Below are positions 9,020 through 17,132 of a stretch of 64,000 nucleotides of DNA, piece by piece. Source of the DNA: Labilithrix sp. (GTDB lineage: Bacteria > Myxococcota_A > Polyangia > Polyangiales > Polyangiaceae); NCBI GenBank assembly GCA_019637155.1, contig JAHBWE010000028.1, forward strand, positions 48,241 to 112,240. Reading direction: 5' to 3'. Made by a program: the position numbers and the translations under genes. Position 1 is the first letter of the stretch. Every line of letters begins with the position of its first letter. The notes beneath the pieces were generated by a model that saw only the letters and a list, made by a program, of their open reading frames with translations, made no database searches and was not told the DNA's origin.

Positions 9020-11371
9020 CTAGCGCTCGTCTTTGCGGAGGCGGCGGCGCTGGGTGCGGGGGAGCTTGCCTTCGAGGGGCTGGCGCTGCGCGGTCGGCAT
9101 CATGTGGAAGCGGCTCGGGGCGCGGCTCGCTTGCTCGGCGACCTTCACCTTGTCGCGCGTGACCTCGATGAAGCGCTGCTGCGAGCGGAGGAGCGGCGCG
9201 TTCGGCTTCGGCTGCACGCGCGAATAGGTCCCGTTCGCCTCGAGCGTCCACGCCTTCACGTTGTCGGAGAACTGCACGTTCAGGATCTCGATCAGGCGCG
9301 CGCGGATGTTCGGGTCGTCGATCGGGACCATCACCTCGACGCGGCGATGGAAGTTGCGCGGCATCCAGTCGGCGCTCGCGATGTAGACCTCGTCCTTGCC
9401 CGCGTTCGAGAAATGGAAGATGCGGCCGTGCTCGAGGTAGCGATCGATGATGGCGCGGACCTCGATGTTGTCGCTCACGCCCGGGACGCCGGGGCGGAGA
9501 CAGCAGATGCCGCGGATCATGAGCGAGATGAGGACACCCGCCTGCGACGCGCGGTAGAGCGCCTCGATGACGTCCTCGTCCACGAGCGCGTTCATCTTCG
9601 CGACGATGCGCGACGGACGGCCCTGGCGCGCGTTCTCCGTCTCGCGCGCGATGAGGCCGAGGGTGGCCTCGTGGAGGCCGAGCGGCGCGACGATGAGCGA
9701 GTTCCACTTCGCCGGCGCGCTGTAGCCGGTGAGCAGGTTGAAGAGCGAGGACGCGTCGGCGCCGAGGGAGGGGCGCGCGGTCAGGAGACCGACGTCGGTG
9801 TAGTGACGCGCGGTGCCGGGGTTGTAGTTGCCGGTTGCAAAGTGCACGTATCGGCGGAGCGAGCCGCGCTCGCGGCGGATGATGAGGAGGCACTTCGCGT
9901 GCGTCTTGAGGCCGAGGAGGCCGTAGACGACGTGGACGCCGCTCTGCTCGAGCGTGCGCGCCCACTGGATGTTCGACTCCTCGTCGAAGCGCGCCTTCAG
10001 CTCGACGATCGCGGTGACCTGCTTGCCCGTCTCGGCCGCGCGCGCGAGCGCCTTCACGATCGGAGAGTCGCCGCCGGCGCGGTACAGCGTCTGCTTGATC
10101 GCGAGGACGTCCGGGTCCTCCGCCGCGCGCGTGATGAGCTCGACGATCGGATCGAACGACTCGTACGGGAGGTGGAGGAGGATGTCGCTCTCGCGGATCG
10201 CGGCGAAGATGTCCTCCGCGTCGCGGAGCGGCGGGACGACCTGCGGGTGGTACGGCTCGTCGCGGAGGTCGCGGCGCTCCTCGCGCGGCACCCAGCCCAT
10301 GAGGTCGGAGACGTTGAGGAGCGCCGAGCGATAGACGTCGCGCTCGGGATCGAGCTTGAGCGCCTTCACGAGCTTCTGGAGCGAGTTCGGGGTCGGCTCG
10401 CCCGCGACCTCGAGGCGGACCGCCGCGCCGCGCTCGCGGCGGCGGAGCTCCTGCTGGATCGTCTGGAGGAGGTCCTGCGCCTCCTCCTCGTCGATCTCGA
10501 GGTCGAAGTTGCGCGTGACGCGGAAGGTGTACACGCCCTTCAGCTTCACGCCCGGGAAGATCGTGCCGACGTGGCGCGCGATGAGGTCCTCGAGCAGGAC
10601 GAAGGAGTGCTTCGCGAACCCGGGCTCTTGCTTCGGCTGCTGCACCTCGAGGAGGCGCGGCAGCATCATCGGCACCTGCACGACGCCGAAGCCGGGCTCG
10701 AGCTCGCCCTCGCGCGAGAACATGACGCCGAGGTTCAAGCTCTTGTTGCGGACGTGCGGGAACGGGTGGCCCGGGTCGATCGCGATCGGCGTGAGGATCG
10801 GGAAGACCTCGTTGTGGAACCGCTCGTCGAGCGCGGCGAGCGCGTCCGGCGGCAGGCTGTCGGGCTTCATCAGCACGAACGAGCCGTCGGACGCGAGCTG
10901 CGGGAGGAGGCCGCCCATCAGCGACGCCATCTGCTGCGCGATGAGCTCGTGCACGCGCGCGGAGATCTTCACGAGCTGCTCGTGGGCGGTGAGGCCGTCG
11001 GCCGCGAGCTCGCCGACCTCGCCCGTGAGCTGCTGCTTCAGGCCCGCGACGCGGACCATGAAGAACTCGTCGAGGTTCGAGGCGGCGATGGCGTGGAACT
11101 TGAGGCGCTCGAGGAGCGGCACCGCCTCGTTGTCGGCCTCGGCGAGGACGCGCGCGTTGAACTCGATCCACGACAGCTCGCGGTTGAGGTAGAGCGCGGG
11201 CGCGCGCAGGTCCGGCGTCTCGGCGGGCGTGACGGAGGTGGCCGCGACGTGCGGCCCCGACACGCGCTCCGCGGGCGCGGGCGGCACGACCGAGACCGGA
11301 GGGGCCGGCGGGGTCGACGCCTGAGGGGTCGGCGACGAGGTCGGCGGCAGGTCCGGGACGGACGTAGGCAT
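9020..11371 (-). CDS. ppk1: polyphosphate kinase 1
   Basis: Transfers the terminal phosphate of ATP reversibly onto polyphosphate. The 783-aa protein has a Pro/Ala-rich extension of about 55 residues, then the conserved family start LNRELSWIEFNARVL. The autophosphorylated histidine lies in HAK at 491 and the second catalytic histidine in EHGRIF at 648; LYRAGGDSP and ELKARFDEESN are also typical. PPK1 belongs to the PLD-fold superfamily. The N-terminal extension is unusual and could mean the true start is further downstream, but ATG 11371 is the clearest candidate. No ppx neighbour is present. Confidence 0.95.
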   Translation of the reverse strand: MPTSVPDLPPTSSPTPQASTPPAPPVSVVPPAPAERVSGPHVAATSVTPAETPDLRAPALYLNRELSWIEFNARVLAEADNEAVPLLERLKFHAIAASNLDEFFMVRVAGLKQQLTGEVGELAADGLTAHEQLVKISARVHELIAQQMASLMGGLLPQLASDGSFVLMKPDSLPPDALAALDERFHNEVFPILTPIAIDPGHPFPHVRNKSLNLGVMFSREGELEPGFGVVQVPMMLPRLLEVQQPKQEPGFAKHSFVLLEDLIARHVGTIFPGVKLKGVYTFRVTRNFDLEIDEEEAQDLLQTIQQELRRRERGAAVRLEVAGEPTPNSLQKLVKALKLDPERDVYRSALLNVSDLMGWVPREERRDLRDEPYHPQVVPPLRDAEDIFAAIRESDILLHLPYESFDPIVELITRAAEDPDVLAIKQTLYRAGGDSPIVKALARAAETGKQVTAIVELKARFDEESNIQWARTLEQSGVHVVYGLLGLKTHAKCLLIIRRERGSLRRYVHFATGNYNPGTARHYTDVGLLTARPSLGADASSLFNLLTGYSAPAKWNSLIVAPLGLHEATLGLIARETENARQGRPSRIVAKMNALVDEDVIEALYRASQAGVLISLMIRGICCLRPGVPGVSDNIEVRAIIDRYLEHGRIFHFSNAGKDEVYIASADWMPRNFHRRVEVMVPIDDPNIRARLIEILNVQFSDNVKAWTLEANGTYSRVQPKPNAPLLRSQQRFIEVTRDKVKVAEQASRAPSRFHMMPTAQRQPLEGKLPRTQRRRLRKDER

Positions 11372-11431
11372 GCGTCCGCTAGTCTAGCCCGATCGGAGCG
11401 GCTCCGGCTGTGACGGTTGCGCGACGAAACG

Positions 11432-13039
11432 TCACTGCAAGAGGTCGTCGCGGACCCAGACCTCGGAGGGGTAACCGCCTCGATTCGTGTACTTTTCACG
11501 CATGAACGACGCCGCGCGCGGGCAGTGCGCGTCGAAGTCGAGGTGCGCGTTCGTGTTGCTCATGAGCGGGGAGAGGCTGACGAGCACGAACGCGGCGGGC
11601 GGGTCCTGCGTGATGCGCGCGAGGAGGTCGGCGGCGTGGCGGTCGCGCATCGCGCGGATGACCGCCGCTTGCTCGCGGGTGGGGCGCACCGCGCCTTCTT
11701 CCCATCCCCCCGCCGCCGCGGCGTCGACGTTCAGGTCGTACGCGTAGATGTACGGCGTCGCGCTGAGCCTCCGCGCGAGGAAGAGGAGATACGGGTCCAT
11801 CGCGTAGGTCTGGACGCGATCGGTCGGCTTCGTGGAGCTCGCGACCGCCGCCGCGGCGACGCGCATCTGATGAGGGAAGTAGTCGATGCGATCGAACCAG
11901 CGCAGGCGCTCGGCGCTCTCGAGCGCGGCGGTCGTGCGCGCTCCCGGCGACGGCGCGGGCGGATACGGCGCGGCGCGCCCCAACACCGCGGCGTGGATGC
12001 CGATCGCGCCGGCGCCCGCGAGCGCGAGGAGCGGGACGCGCCGGCGCAGCGCCGCCGCGGCGACGATCCACGCGAACGTCGTGCCGGCCGTGATCGGGTG
12101 AAAGTGGTAGGGGAAGCCCTTCGCCTGGACGAGCATCGAGACGAGCGCGAGGACCGGCATCAGCGCGATCGGGAGCGCGCGCGTCGGCAAGACGCGTCGC
12201 GCGATGAGCGCGCTCGTGCCGAGCGACGTGAGCACGGCGAGCACGGCGATCGACTTGTAGCCGGGCATGGAGAGGATCGCGCCTGCCGGCCGCGGCCAGA
12301 TGAAGCGGTACATCGCGGGCACGTCGACGAACGTGATGTGCGCCCACGCGCGGACGTCGCCGCACGCGAGCAAGAAGAGGAAGGGCACGAGGAGCCCCGC
12401 CGCGCCGCCGAGCGCGAAGAGCACGAAGCGCCGCCGCCGGTCCTCGCCGAGCACGATCGCGAGCACCTCGGCGACGGTGAAGAGCGCGAAGGTCGGCTTG
12501 CCGAGCCACGGCAAGAACGACGCGGCGCCGGCGAGCACGACCATCGCCGCGCCGCGACGCGACCGCACCTCGTCGGCGGCGAAGAAGAGCGCGATCGACA
12601 CGAGCGCGAACCAATCGAGGAAGCTCTCGCGCTGCGCGGTGTCCCAGAAGCCGAACGAGAGGTACTGCGCCGAGAGCGCCACCCACGCCGCGAGGCCCCA
12701 GAGCGCGCGCTCTCCGCGGCGCGCCTTCGCGGCGACGAGCGCGCCCGCGACGACGAACGAGGCGCCGGTCACGGTGAGATCGAGCACGCGGAACCGATGC
12801 TCGTCCTCGCCGCCGAGCCACTGGAAGAAGACGTGCACCATCGTGATGACGGGGCCGTTCACGTCGCGCACGTCGCGGTAGAGCACGTCGCCCTGCCGGA
12901 CCGCCCACGCGATGTACTGAAAGATGCCTTGATCGCGCCCGAGCGTCGTCCACGACGCCCGCCACGTCGCGTCGATCACCCACCACAGCGCGGGCAGAAC
13001 GACCCCGAACGGTACGAAGATCTGCGCGCGACGACCCAT
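11432..13039 (-). CDS. polytopic membrane protein, glycosyltransferase-39-like
   Basis: A 535-aa integral membrane protein with about ten hydrophobic segments. The early motif DQGIFQYIAWAVRQGDVLYRD, with acidic residues after the first membrane segment, resembles the first loop of GT-C-fold dolichyl-phosphate/undecaprenyl-phosphate sugar transferases (PMT/ArnT-like). ATG 13039 was chosen because upstream in-frame sequence is hydrophilic and overlaps the divergent promoter region. It would transfer a sugar from a lipid carrier on the periplasmic side; donor and acceptor are unknown. Confidence 0.65.
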   Translation of the reverse strand: MGRRAQIFVPFGVVLPALWWVIDATWRASWTTLGRDQGIFQYIAWAVRQGDVLYRDVRDVNGPVITMVHVFFQWLGGEDEHRFRVLDLTVTGASFVVAGALVAAKARRGERALWGLAAWVALSAQYLSFGFWDTAQRESFLDWFALVSIALFFAADEVRSRRGAAMVVLAGAASFLPWLGKPTFALFTVAEVLAIVLGEDRRRRFVLFALGGAAGLLVPFLFLLACGDVRAWAHITFVDVPAMYRFIWPRPAGAILSMPGYKSIAVLAVLTSLGTSALIARRVLPTRALPIALMPVLALVSMLVQAKGFPYHFHPITAGTTFAWIVAAAALRRRVPLLALAGAGAIGIHAAVLGRAAPYPPAPSPGARTTAALESAERLRWFDRIDYFPHQMRVAAAAVASSTKPTDRVQTYAMDPYLLFLARRLSATPYIYAYDLNVDAAAAGGWEEGAVRPTREQAAVIRAMRDRHAADLLARITQDPPAAFVLVSLSPLMSNTNAHLDFDAHCPRAASFMREKYTNRGGYPSEVWVRDDLLQ

Positions 13040-13164
13040 CTCAGAACCGCGGACCCTACCATGCAAAGTGCATTGCTCGTGCCACGACCCGATGGGTGTA
13101 GCCCTCGGCTCGTCCTGAACAGCTTGACTTGGATGCGGGGTCGGCGACGCTAGGGGGCCAACCC

Positions 13165-14301
13165 ATGAACGAACCCGTCCGACGGTTGCCGTTGCCGGAT
13201 CGCGCCCAAAGAGCACGTGAGTTTGCAGAGGCGCTCAGCGCAGCCAAGGGGAAGCACCTCCTCATTGCGCTGCGCGGGCACCCCGATCCCGACGGCATCG
13301 CGTCGGCGCTCGCGCAGGCGCACATCGCCCAGCGCGTCGGCGTCGCGAAGACGACGATCAGCTACTGCCACGAGCTGTCGCACCGCGAGAACCGCGCGCT
13401 CGTGAAGCTGCTGAACGTCGAGATGAAGAAGATGCGCAACGTCGTCGACCTCGCGGAGCCGGCGGACTTCATCGCCCTCGTCGACGCGCACGACGTCGAC
13501 CCCGACATGGTCGGCGTCGATCAGATCGAGACGCTCACGATCGTCGATCACCACCGCGCGCACGCGCCGCCGCGCGCGCGCTTCATCGACATGCGCAACG
13601 ACGTCGGCGCGACCGCGACGATCTTCGTCGAGTACCTGCAAGAGCTCTTCCCGCTCTCGGCCGAGAGCGACGACGACCGCCGCGTCGCGACCGCGCTCAT
13701 GCACGGCCTCGCGACCGACACGGACGACTTCTCGCTCGCGCGCACGACCGACTTCCGCGCCGCGGCGCAGCTCGCCGAGATCTGCGATCGCGATCTCCTC
13801 CAGGACCTCTCGCGTCGCCTCATCGCGCCGTCGGCGATGGACGTCATCGCGCGCGCGCTCGCGGCGCTCGTCGTCCGCCGCAACTTCGCGATGTCCGGCG
13901 TCGGCTTCGTCTCGGAGAGCGAGCGGGACACGATCGCGCAGGCGGCCGACTTCTTGATCCGCCGCGAGGACATCGACACCGTCGTCGTCTACGGCATCGT
14001 CGGCGATCGCTTCATCGAGGGCTCGCTCCGCACGCACTCGCCGAGCGTCGATCCCGCGCTGTGGATCGAGCAGGCGTTCGGCCACGACGAGCGCGGCAAG
14101 GCCTACGGCGGCGGGCGTCGCGACAAGGGCGGCTTCCGGATCCCGATCGGCTTCCTCGGCCGCGCGACCGATCGCGCGCAGCTCTGGGCGCTCGTCGAGC
14201 ACGCCGCGCGGCAGGCGCTCCTCAAGCAGCTCGGCGAGGAGGGCCCGCTCGGCGCGGCCGCCGCGCACGCGCCGCTCCCGGCCACGCGAACCCCCGAGTA
14301 G
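13165..14301 (+). CDS. DHH/DHHA1 phosphoesterase (NrnA-like)
   Basis: A 378-aa phosphoesterase of the group that contains NrnA oligoribonuclease/pAp phosphatase. Start ATG 13165 has an AGGGGG ribosome-binding site 7 nt upstream. Metal-binding motifs: H39-x-D41-x-D43 in RGHPDPDG, the D107 region, DHH at 128-130 and ATDTDDF near 183-189; the C-terminal DHHA1 substrate-binding motif is AYGGGRRDKGG. It probably degrades short RNA or dephosphorylates pAp in the cytoplasm, but the exact substrate is not decided. The stop overlaps the start of the next gene by one base. Confidence 0.85.
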   Translation: MNEPVRRLPLPDRAQRAREFAEALSAAKGKHLLIALRGHPDPDGIASALAQAHIAQRVGVAKTTISYCHELSHRENRALVKLLNVEMKKMRNVVDLAEPADFIALVDAHDVDPDMVGVDQIETLTIVDHHRAHAPPRARFIDMRNDVGATATIFVEYLQELFPLSAESDDDRRVATALMHGLATDTDDFSLARTTDFRAAAQLAEICDRDLLQDLSRRLIAPSAMDVIARALAALVVRRNFAMSGVGFVSESERDTIAQAADFLIRREDIDTVVVYGIVGDRFIEGSLRTHSPSVDPALWIEQAFGHDERGKAYGGGRRDKGGFRIPIGFLGRATDRAQLWALVEHAARQALLKQLGEEGPLGAAAAHAPLPATRTPE

Positions 14302-15176
14302 TGCGGATCGCCTTCGTCGGCCTCCCCCTCGCGGCGCTCTTGCTCGCGAAGGATGGCCACACGATCGCGTGGGCGGGGATCTGCCGGAGGGACGCGCCCG
14401 GCACGCGGCGGCTCCGGCGGCTGCTCGGCGACGGCGTCGTGCACGTCGTGCCCGACCTCGCGCGCGCCGCCGACGCGATCGCGGCCGCGAAGCCGGACCT
14501 CGTCGTGAGCTGGTTCTGGACGAAGAAGGTGCCGCGCGCGGTGCGACGGCTCGCGCGCTTCGGGGCGATCGGCGTGCATCCTTCGCTCTTGCCGCGTCAC
14601 CGCGGACCGGATCCGACGTTCTGGGCGATCGACGCCGGCGACGAGGTGACCGGCGTCACGGCGCACGTGCTCGAAGACGACTACGACACCGGCGCGATGC
14701 TGGGGCGGCGATCGCTGCGGATCGATCCGGCGTGGAGCGCGTGGACGCTCGCGAAGAAGCTCGATCGTCCTTCGCTCGCGCTCCTGCGTGAGGTCGTGGG
14801 CGCCTACGCGCGCGGCGAGCCGCCGGCGGCGGAGGCGCAGGACGAGGCCGCGGCGACGCCTGCGCCGACGCCGGACGACGACGTCCTCGAGCTGCGATGG
14901 ACCGAGCCGGCGGCGGCGATCGTGCGGCGCGTGCGCGCGGCGAGCCCATGGCCCGGCGCGTTCACCGCGATCGGCGACGAGGTGCTCACGATCACACGCG
15001 CCCGCGTGACGACGAACGTGCCGCGCGCCCTCGAGCCGGGCGAAGCGTTCGTGCGAGACGGCGTCGCGATCGTGCGCGCGGCCGACGCGGGAGTGGAGCT
15101 CCTCGGCGCGCGCCTCGACGAGGAGGAGGAGCTCGACGCCGAGACGATCGCCGACCTCGTCGGCGCTTCCTCTTAG
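14301..15176 (+). CDS. formyltransferase-family protein (Fmt-like)
   Basis: A 291-aa protein starting at GTG 14301, sharing one base with the preceding TAG (TAGTG), so probably translationally coupled. The formyltransferase signature is clear: HPSLLPRHRGPDPTFWAI followed by DDYDTGAML, the catalytic Asn-His-Asp region of 10-formyl-tetrahydrofolate enzymes. The canonical N of the NHC motif is not obvious, and the expected Asn/Ser context is changed to VHPSLLP. A C-terminal domain resembling Fmt_C (PWPGAFT) is present, so it could act on Met-tRNA or on a nucleotide sugar. Its stop lies in a tandem repeat. Confidence 0.75.
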   Translation: MRIAFVGLPLAALLLAKDGHTIAWAGICRRDAPGTRRLRRLLGDGVVHVVPDLARAADAIAAAKPDLVVSWFWTKKVPRAVRRLARFGAIGVHPSLLPRHRGPDPTFWAIDAGDEVTGVTAHVLEDDYDTGAMLGRRSLRIDPAWSAWTLAKKLDRPSLALLREVVGAYARGEPPAAEAQDEAAATPAPTPDDDVLELRWTEPAAAIVRRVRAASPWPGAFTAIGDEVLTITRARVTTNVPRALEPGEAFVRDGVAIVRAADAGVELLGARLDEEEELDAETIADLVGASS

Positions 15177-15336
15177 GCGCAGGGGCGCGGCGCTTCCTCT
15201 TAGGCGCAGGGGCGCGCGGGCGCTTCCCCTCGGTGCGGGGGCGCGCGGGCGCTTCCTCTCAGGGGCGGGGGCGCACGGGCGCTTCCTCTTAGTGCGGGGG
15301 CGCGCGGGCGCTTCCTCTCAGGGGCGGGGGCGCGCG
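15162..15336. repeat. six-copy 27-30 bp tandem repeat containing stop codons of two convergent genes
   Basis: Six units, each starting GGCGCTTCC: 15162-15188, 15189-15218, 15219-15247, 15248-15277, 15278-15306 and 15307-15336. Unit 1 holds the TAG of the formyltransferase gene; unit 6 holds the TGA (minus strand) of the GNAT gene. Units alternate between CTCTTAG and CTCTCAG types. There are no unique spacers, so it is not a CRISPR array. Confidence 0.9.
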
Positions 15337-16088
15337 AAGAACGCGCGGGCGCCGGCGAGCTGGAAGCCGGCGCGACGTGCGTTGCGCTCGCTCGACGTGC
15401 CCGGGCCGGTCATCACGCACGCGAGGTCGCTCCCGCGTTCGTGGGCCGCCGCGAGCCGCACGTTCATCAGCGCCTGCTGGAGGCCGCGGCCGCGGTGGTC
15501 GGGGCGGACGGCGCCGCCGAAGAGGATCGTGAGGCCGTGGCTCGACTCGGAGCAGCCGACGCCGACGATCTCGCCGCGGGCGCGCGCGACGAAGGTGTCG
15601 TTCGTCGGCATCGTGAGATGCATCATCGTCCTACCAACCGCGATTTCGGAAGGCTCGCGCTCGGGCGAAAAGCAGCGGTCGTTGTGGACCGCCGCCGCGC
15701 GCACCGCGCTCGCGTCGGTGCGGTCGAGCCGCTCGATCGTGATCCCGGCCGGCGGCGGCGTGCGCGCGACGTCGCGGACGGAGAGCGCGAGGACGTGCGT
15801 GAAGAAGCGGAGCTGGAAGCCGCGCGCGGCGACCGCATCGAGGACGGGGGCGGGGGCGTACGACGACGTCTCGAGCTTCGTGTCTTCGCCGCGCGCATCG
15901 AAGAACGCGATCGCGCGGTCGACGTGCTCGGGCGCGAGGCCGAAGCCGGTGACGCGGTTCGAGTACGCGCCGTGGCCCGCGAACGCGGCGGCGCACTCGT
16001 CTCCGAAGCGCAGCGTCTCGTCGGCGAGGGCGAGCGTCAGCTGCAGGTGTTTCGCCTCGAAGCGGCGTGCGACGGCGGCGAAGTCCAC
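15318..16088 (-). CDS. GNAT N-acetyltransferase (double-length)
   Basis: A 256-aa acyl-CoA-dependent transferase. The C-terminal half carries the acetyl-CoA binding loop RPDHRGRGLQQALM (the R/QxxGxG/A pattern) with the expected strand-helix context; the N-terminal half looks like a second, degenerate GNAT-type domain. GTG 16088 was chosen because in-frame upstream sequence is low-complexity repeat. Substrate unknown. Its stop codon lies in the last unit of the six-copy tandem repeat. Confidence 0.75.
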   Translation of the reverse strand: MDFAAVARRFEAKHLQLTLALADETLRFGDECAAAFAGHGAYSNRVTGFGLAPEHVDRAIAFFDARGEDTKLETSSYAPAPVLDAVAARGFQLRFFTHVLALSVRDVARTPPPAGITIERLDRTDASAVRAAAVHNDRCFSPEREPSEIAVGRTMMHLTMPTNDTFVARARGEIVGVGCSESSHGLTILFGGAVRPDHRGRGLQQALMNVRLAAAHERGSDLACVMTGPGTSSERNARRAGFQLAGARAFFARPRP

Positions 16089-16139
16089 GGCGCAACCATA
16101 ACCACGCGCCTCGGAATGCAATCCCGCGCCACCACTTTT

Positions 16140-16187
16140 CTTCAGATGCCTCCTCTTCAGATGCCTCCTCTTCTTCAGATGCCTCGG
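16140..16187. repeat. 15-bp tandem repeat spanning the stop codon of the BON gene
   Basis: Three copies of CTTCAGATGCCTCCT-like sequence: 16140-16154, 16155-16169 and 16173-16187, with a 3-nt spacer before the last. The BON gene's stop (TGA on the minus strand, 16175-16177) is in the third copy, so two further copies of the gene's 3' end, each with a TGA, lie downstream. Confidence 0.9.
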
Positions 16188-16921
16188 CCGAGGAGGGCGA
16201 GCGGCAACACGAAGGCGACGTTCGCGTCGCTCGGATCGTCTTTGCGGATCGTGAGCTGGTTGTGGACGTCGCGCACGCCGAGCACACCCTCGGCGACCTC
16301 CTCCGCGATCCGCTTCGAGCGGCGATCGGTGACGGTGCCGGTCAGCGTGACCTCGCCGGCGTGCACCGTCACGTCGATGTCCGTCGCGTCGAGGTCGCCG
16401 CGGTACGTGAGCGCGTCGTTCACGTCCTCGAGGATGCGCGCGTCGGCGCGGACCGCGTTCTTCGGCGCCTTGCCGGCGTGGAGGAGCTCGAGGGCGCCGC
16501 CCTTCAGACGCTGCCAGAAGCTGTCGCGCCGTCGATCGTGATCGAGGTGCGCGAAGTAGGGATCCTCTTTCGGCGAGGTGTAGTTCAGCCACGGCCACGC
16601 CTCGCGCTCGTGGAGGGTGGGACCGTTCTCGTCGTGCTCCTGGCGGTCGTGCTCGTCATGCCTGAAGTCGCGGTGGTACGCGTAGCTGCCGTCCTCGGGG
16701 TGGAGCGCGGGACCGCGCCCGTAGCCTTCCTCGTCGATGCGGCTGTTGCGCGTGTAGAGGTCGCGCTGGTTCCAGTGCGAGACGCCGATCGCCCACGGGC
16801 TCTGGTTGATCGAGCGCAGCCTCTCGATCTCGCGGATCCGATCGCGCCGCTCGACATCGGGATCGTGCTCGATGCGGGGGGTTGCATAGCGCTCGCGCTC
16901 GGTCCGGTCACTCCAACTCAT
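16175..16921 (-). CDS. BON-domain protein
   Basis: A 248-aa protein. ATG 16921 was preferred because GGAGGA lies about 6 nt upstream; an alternative ATG at 16939 would add six residues. The N-terminal two thirds is very hydrophilic (many Asp, Glu, Arg, His) and resembles no family I recognise. Residues from about 170 to 230 form a BON domain (DVNDALTYRGDLDATDIDV then GEVTLTGTVTDRRSKRIAEE), which in OsmY-like proteins associates with membranes. No signal peptide, so a cytoplasmic location is likely. Confidence 0.8.
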   Translation of the reverse strand: MSWSDRTERERYATPRIEHDPDVERRDRIREIERLRSINQSPWAIGVSHWNQRDLYTRNSRIDEEGYGRGPALHPEDGSYAYHRDFRHDEHDRQEHDENGPTLHEREAWPWLNYTSPKEDPYFAHLDHDRRRDSFWQRLKGGALELLHAGKAPKNAVRADARILEDVNDALTYRGDLDATDIDVTVHAGEVTLTGTVTDRRSKRIAEEVAEGVLGVRDVHNQLTIRKDDPSDANVAFVLPLALLGRGI

Positions 16922-17132
16922 CGGGTCCTCCACCCCCATACGTTGCGAACCACGTGCCGTCGCGCGATCCGCGTGGGGTAGGAGCGCGCGATGCACTCTC
17001 GACGCTTTCGAGAGGCACGGAAGCGCCTCGATCGTCGCAGGATCGAGCGCGGCACCTTGTCCCGGGGCACGGGGCAGCTTCCTTGGTTCGGCGCGGGACG
17101 GTCGCGTACCATCGTTCGGGCGAGGTCACCTG

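Noticed and set aside
9104..11413. Long plus-strand frame opposite ppk1
   Set aside because: Mirrors ppk1 codons on the other strand; no domain, no ribosome-binding site.
15162..15336. CRISPR-like array
   Set aside because: Units are contiguous and variable, without unique spacers.
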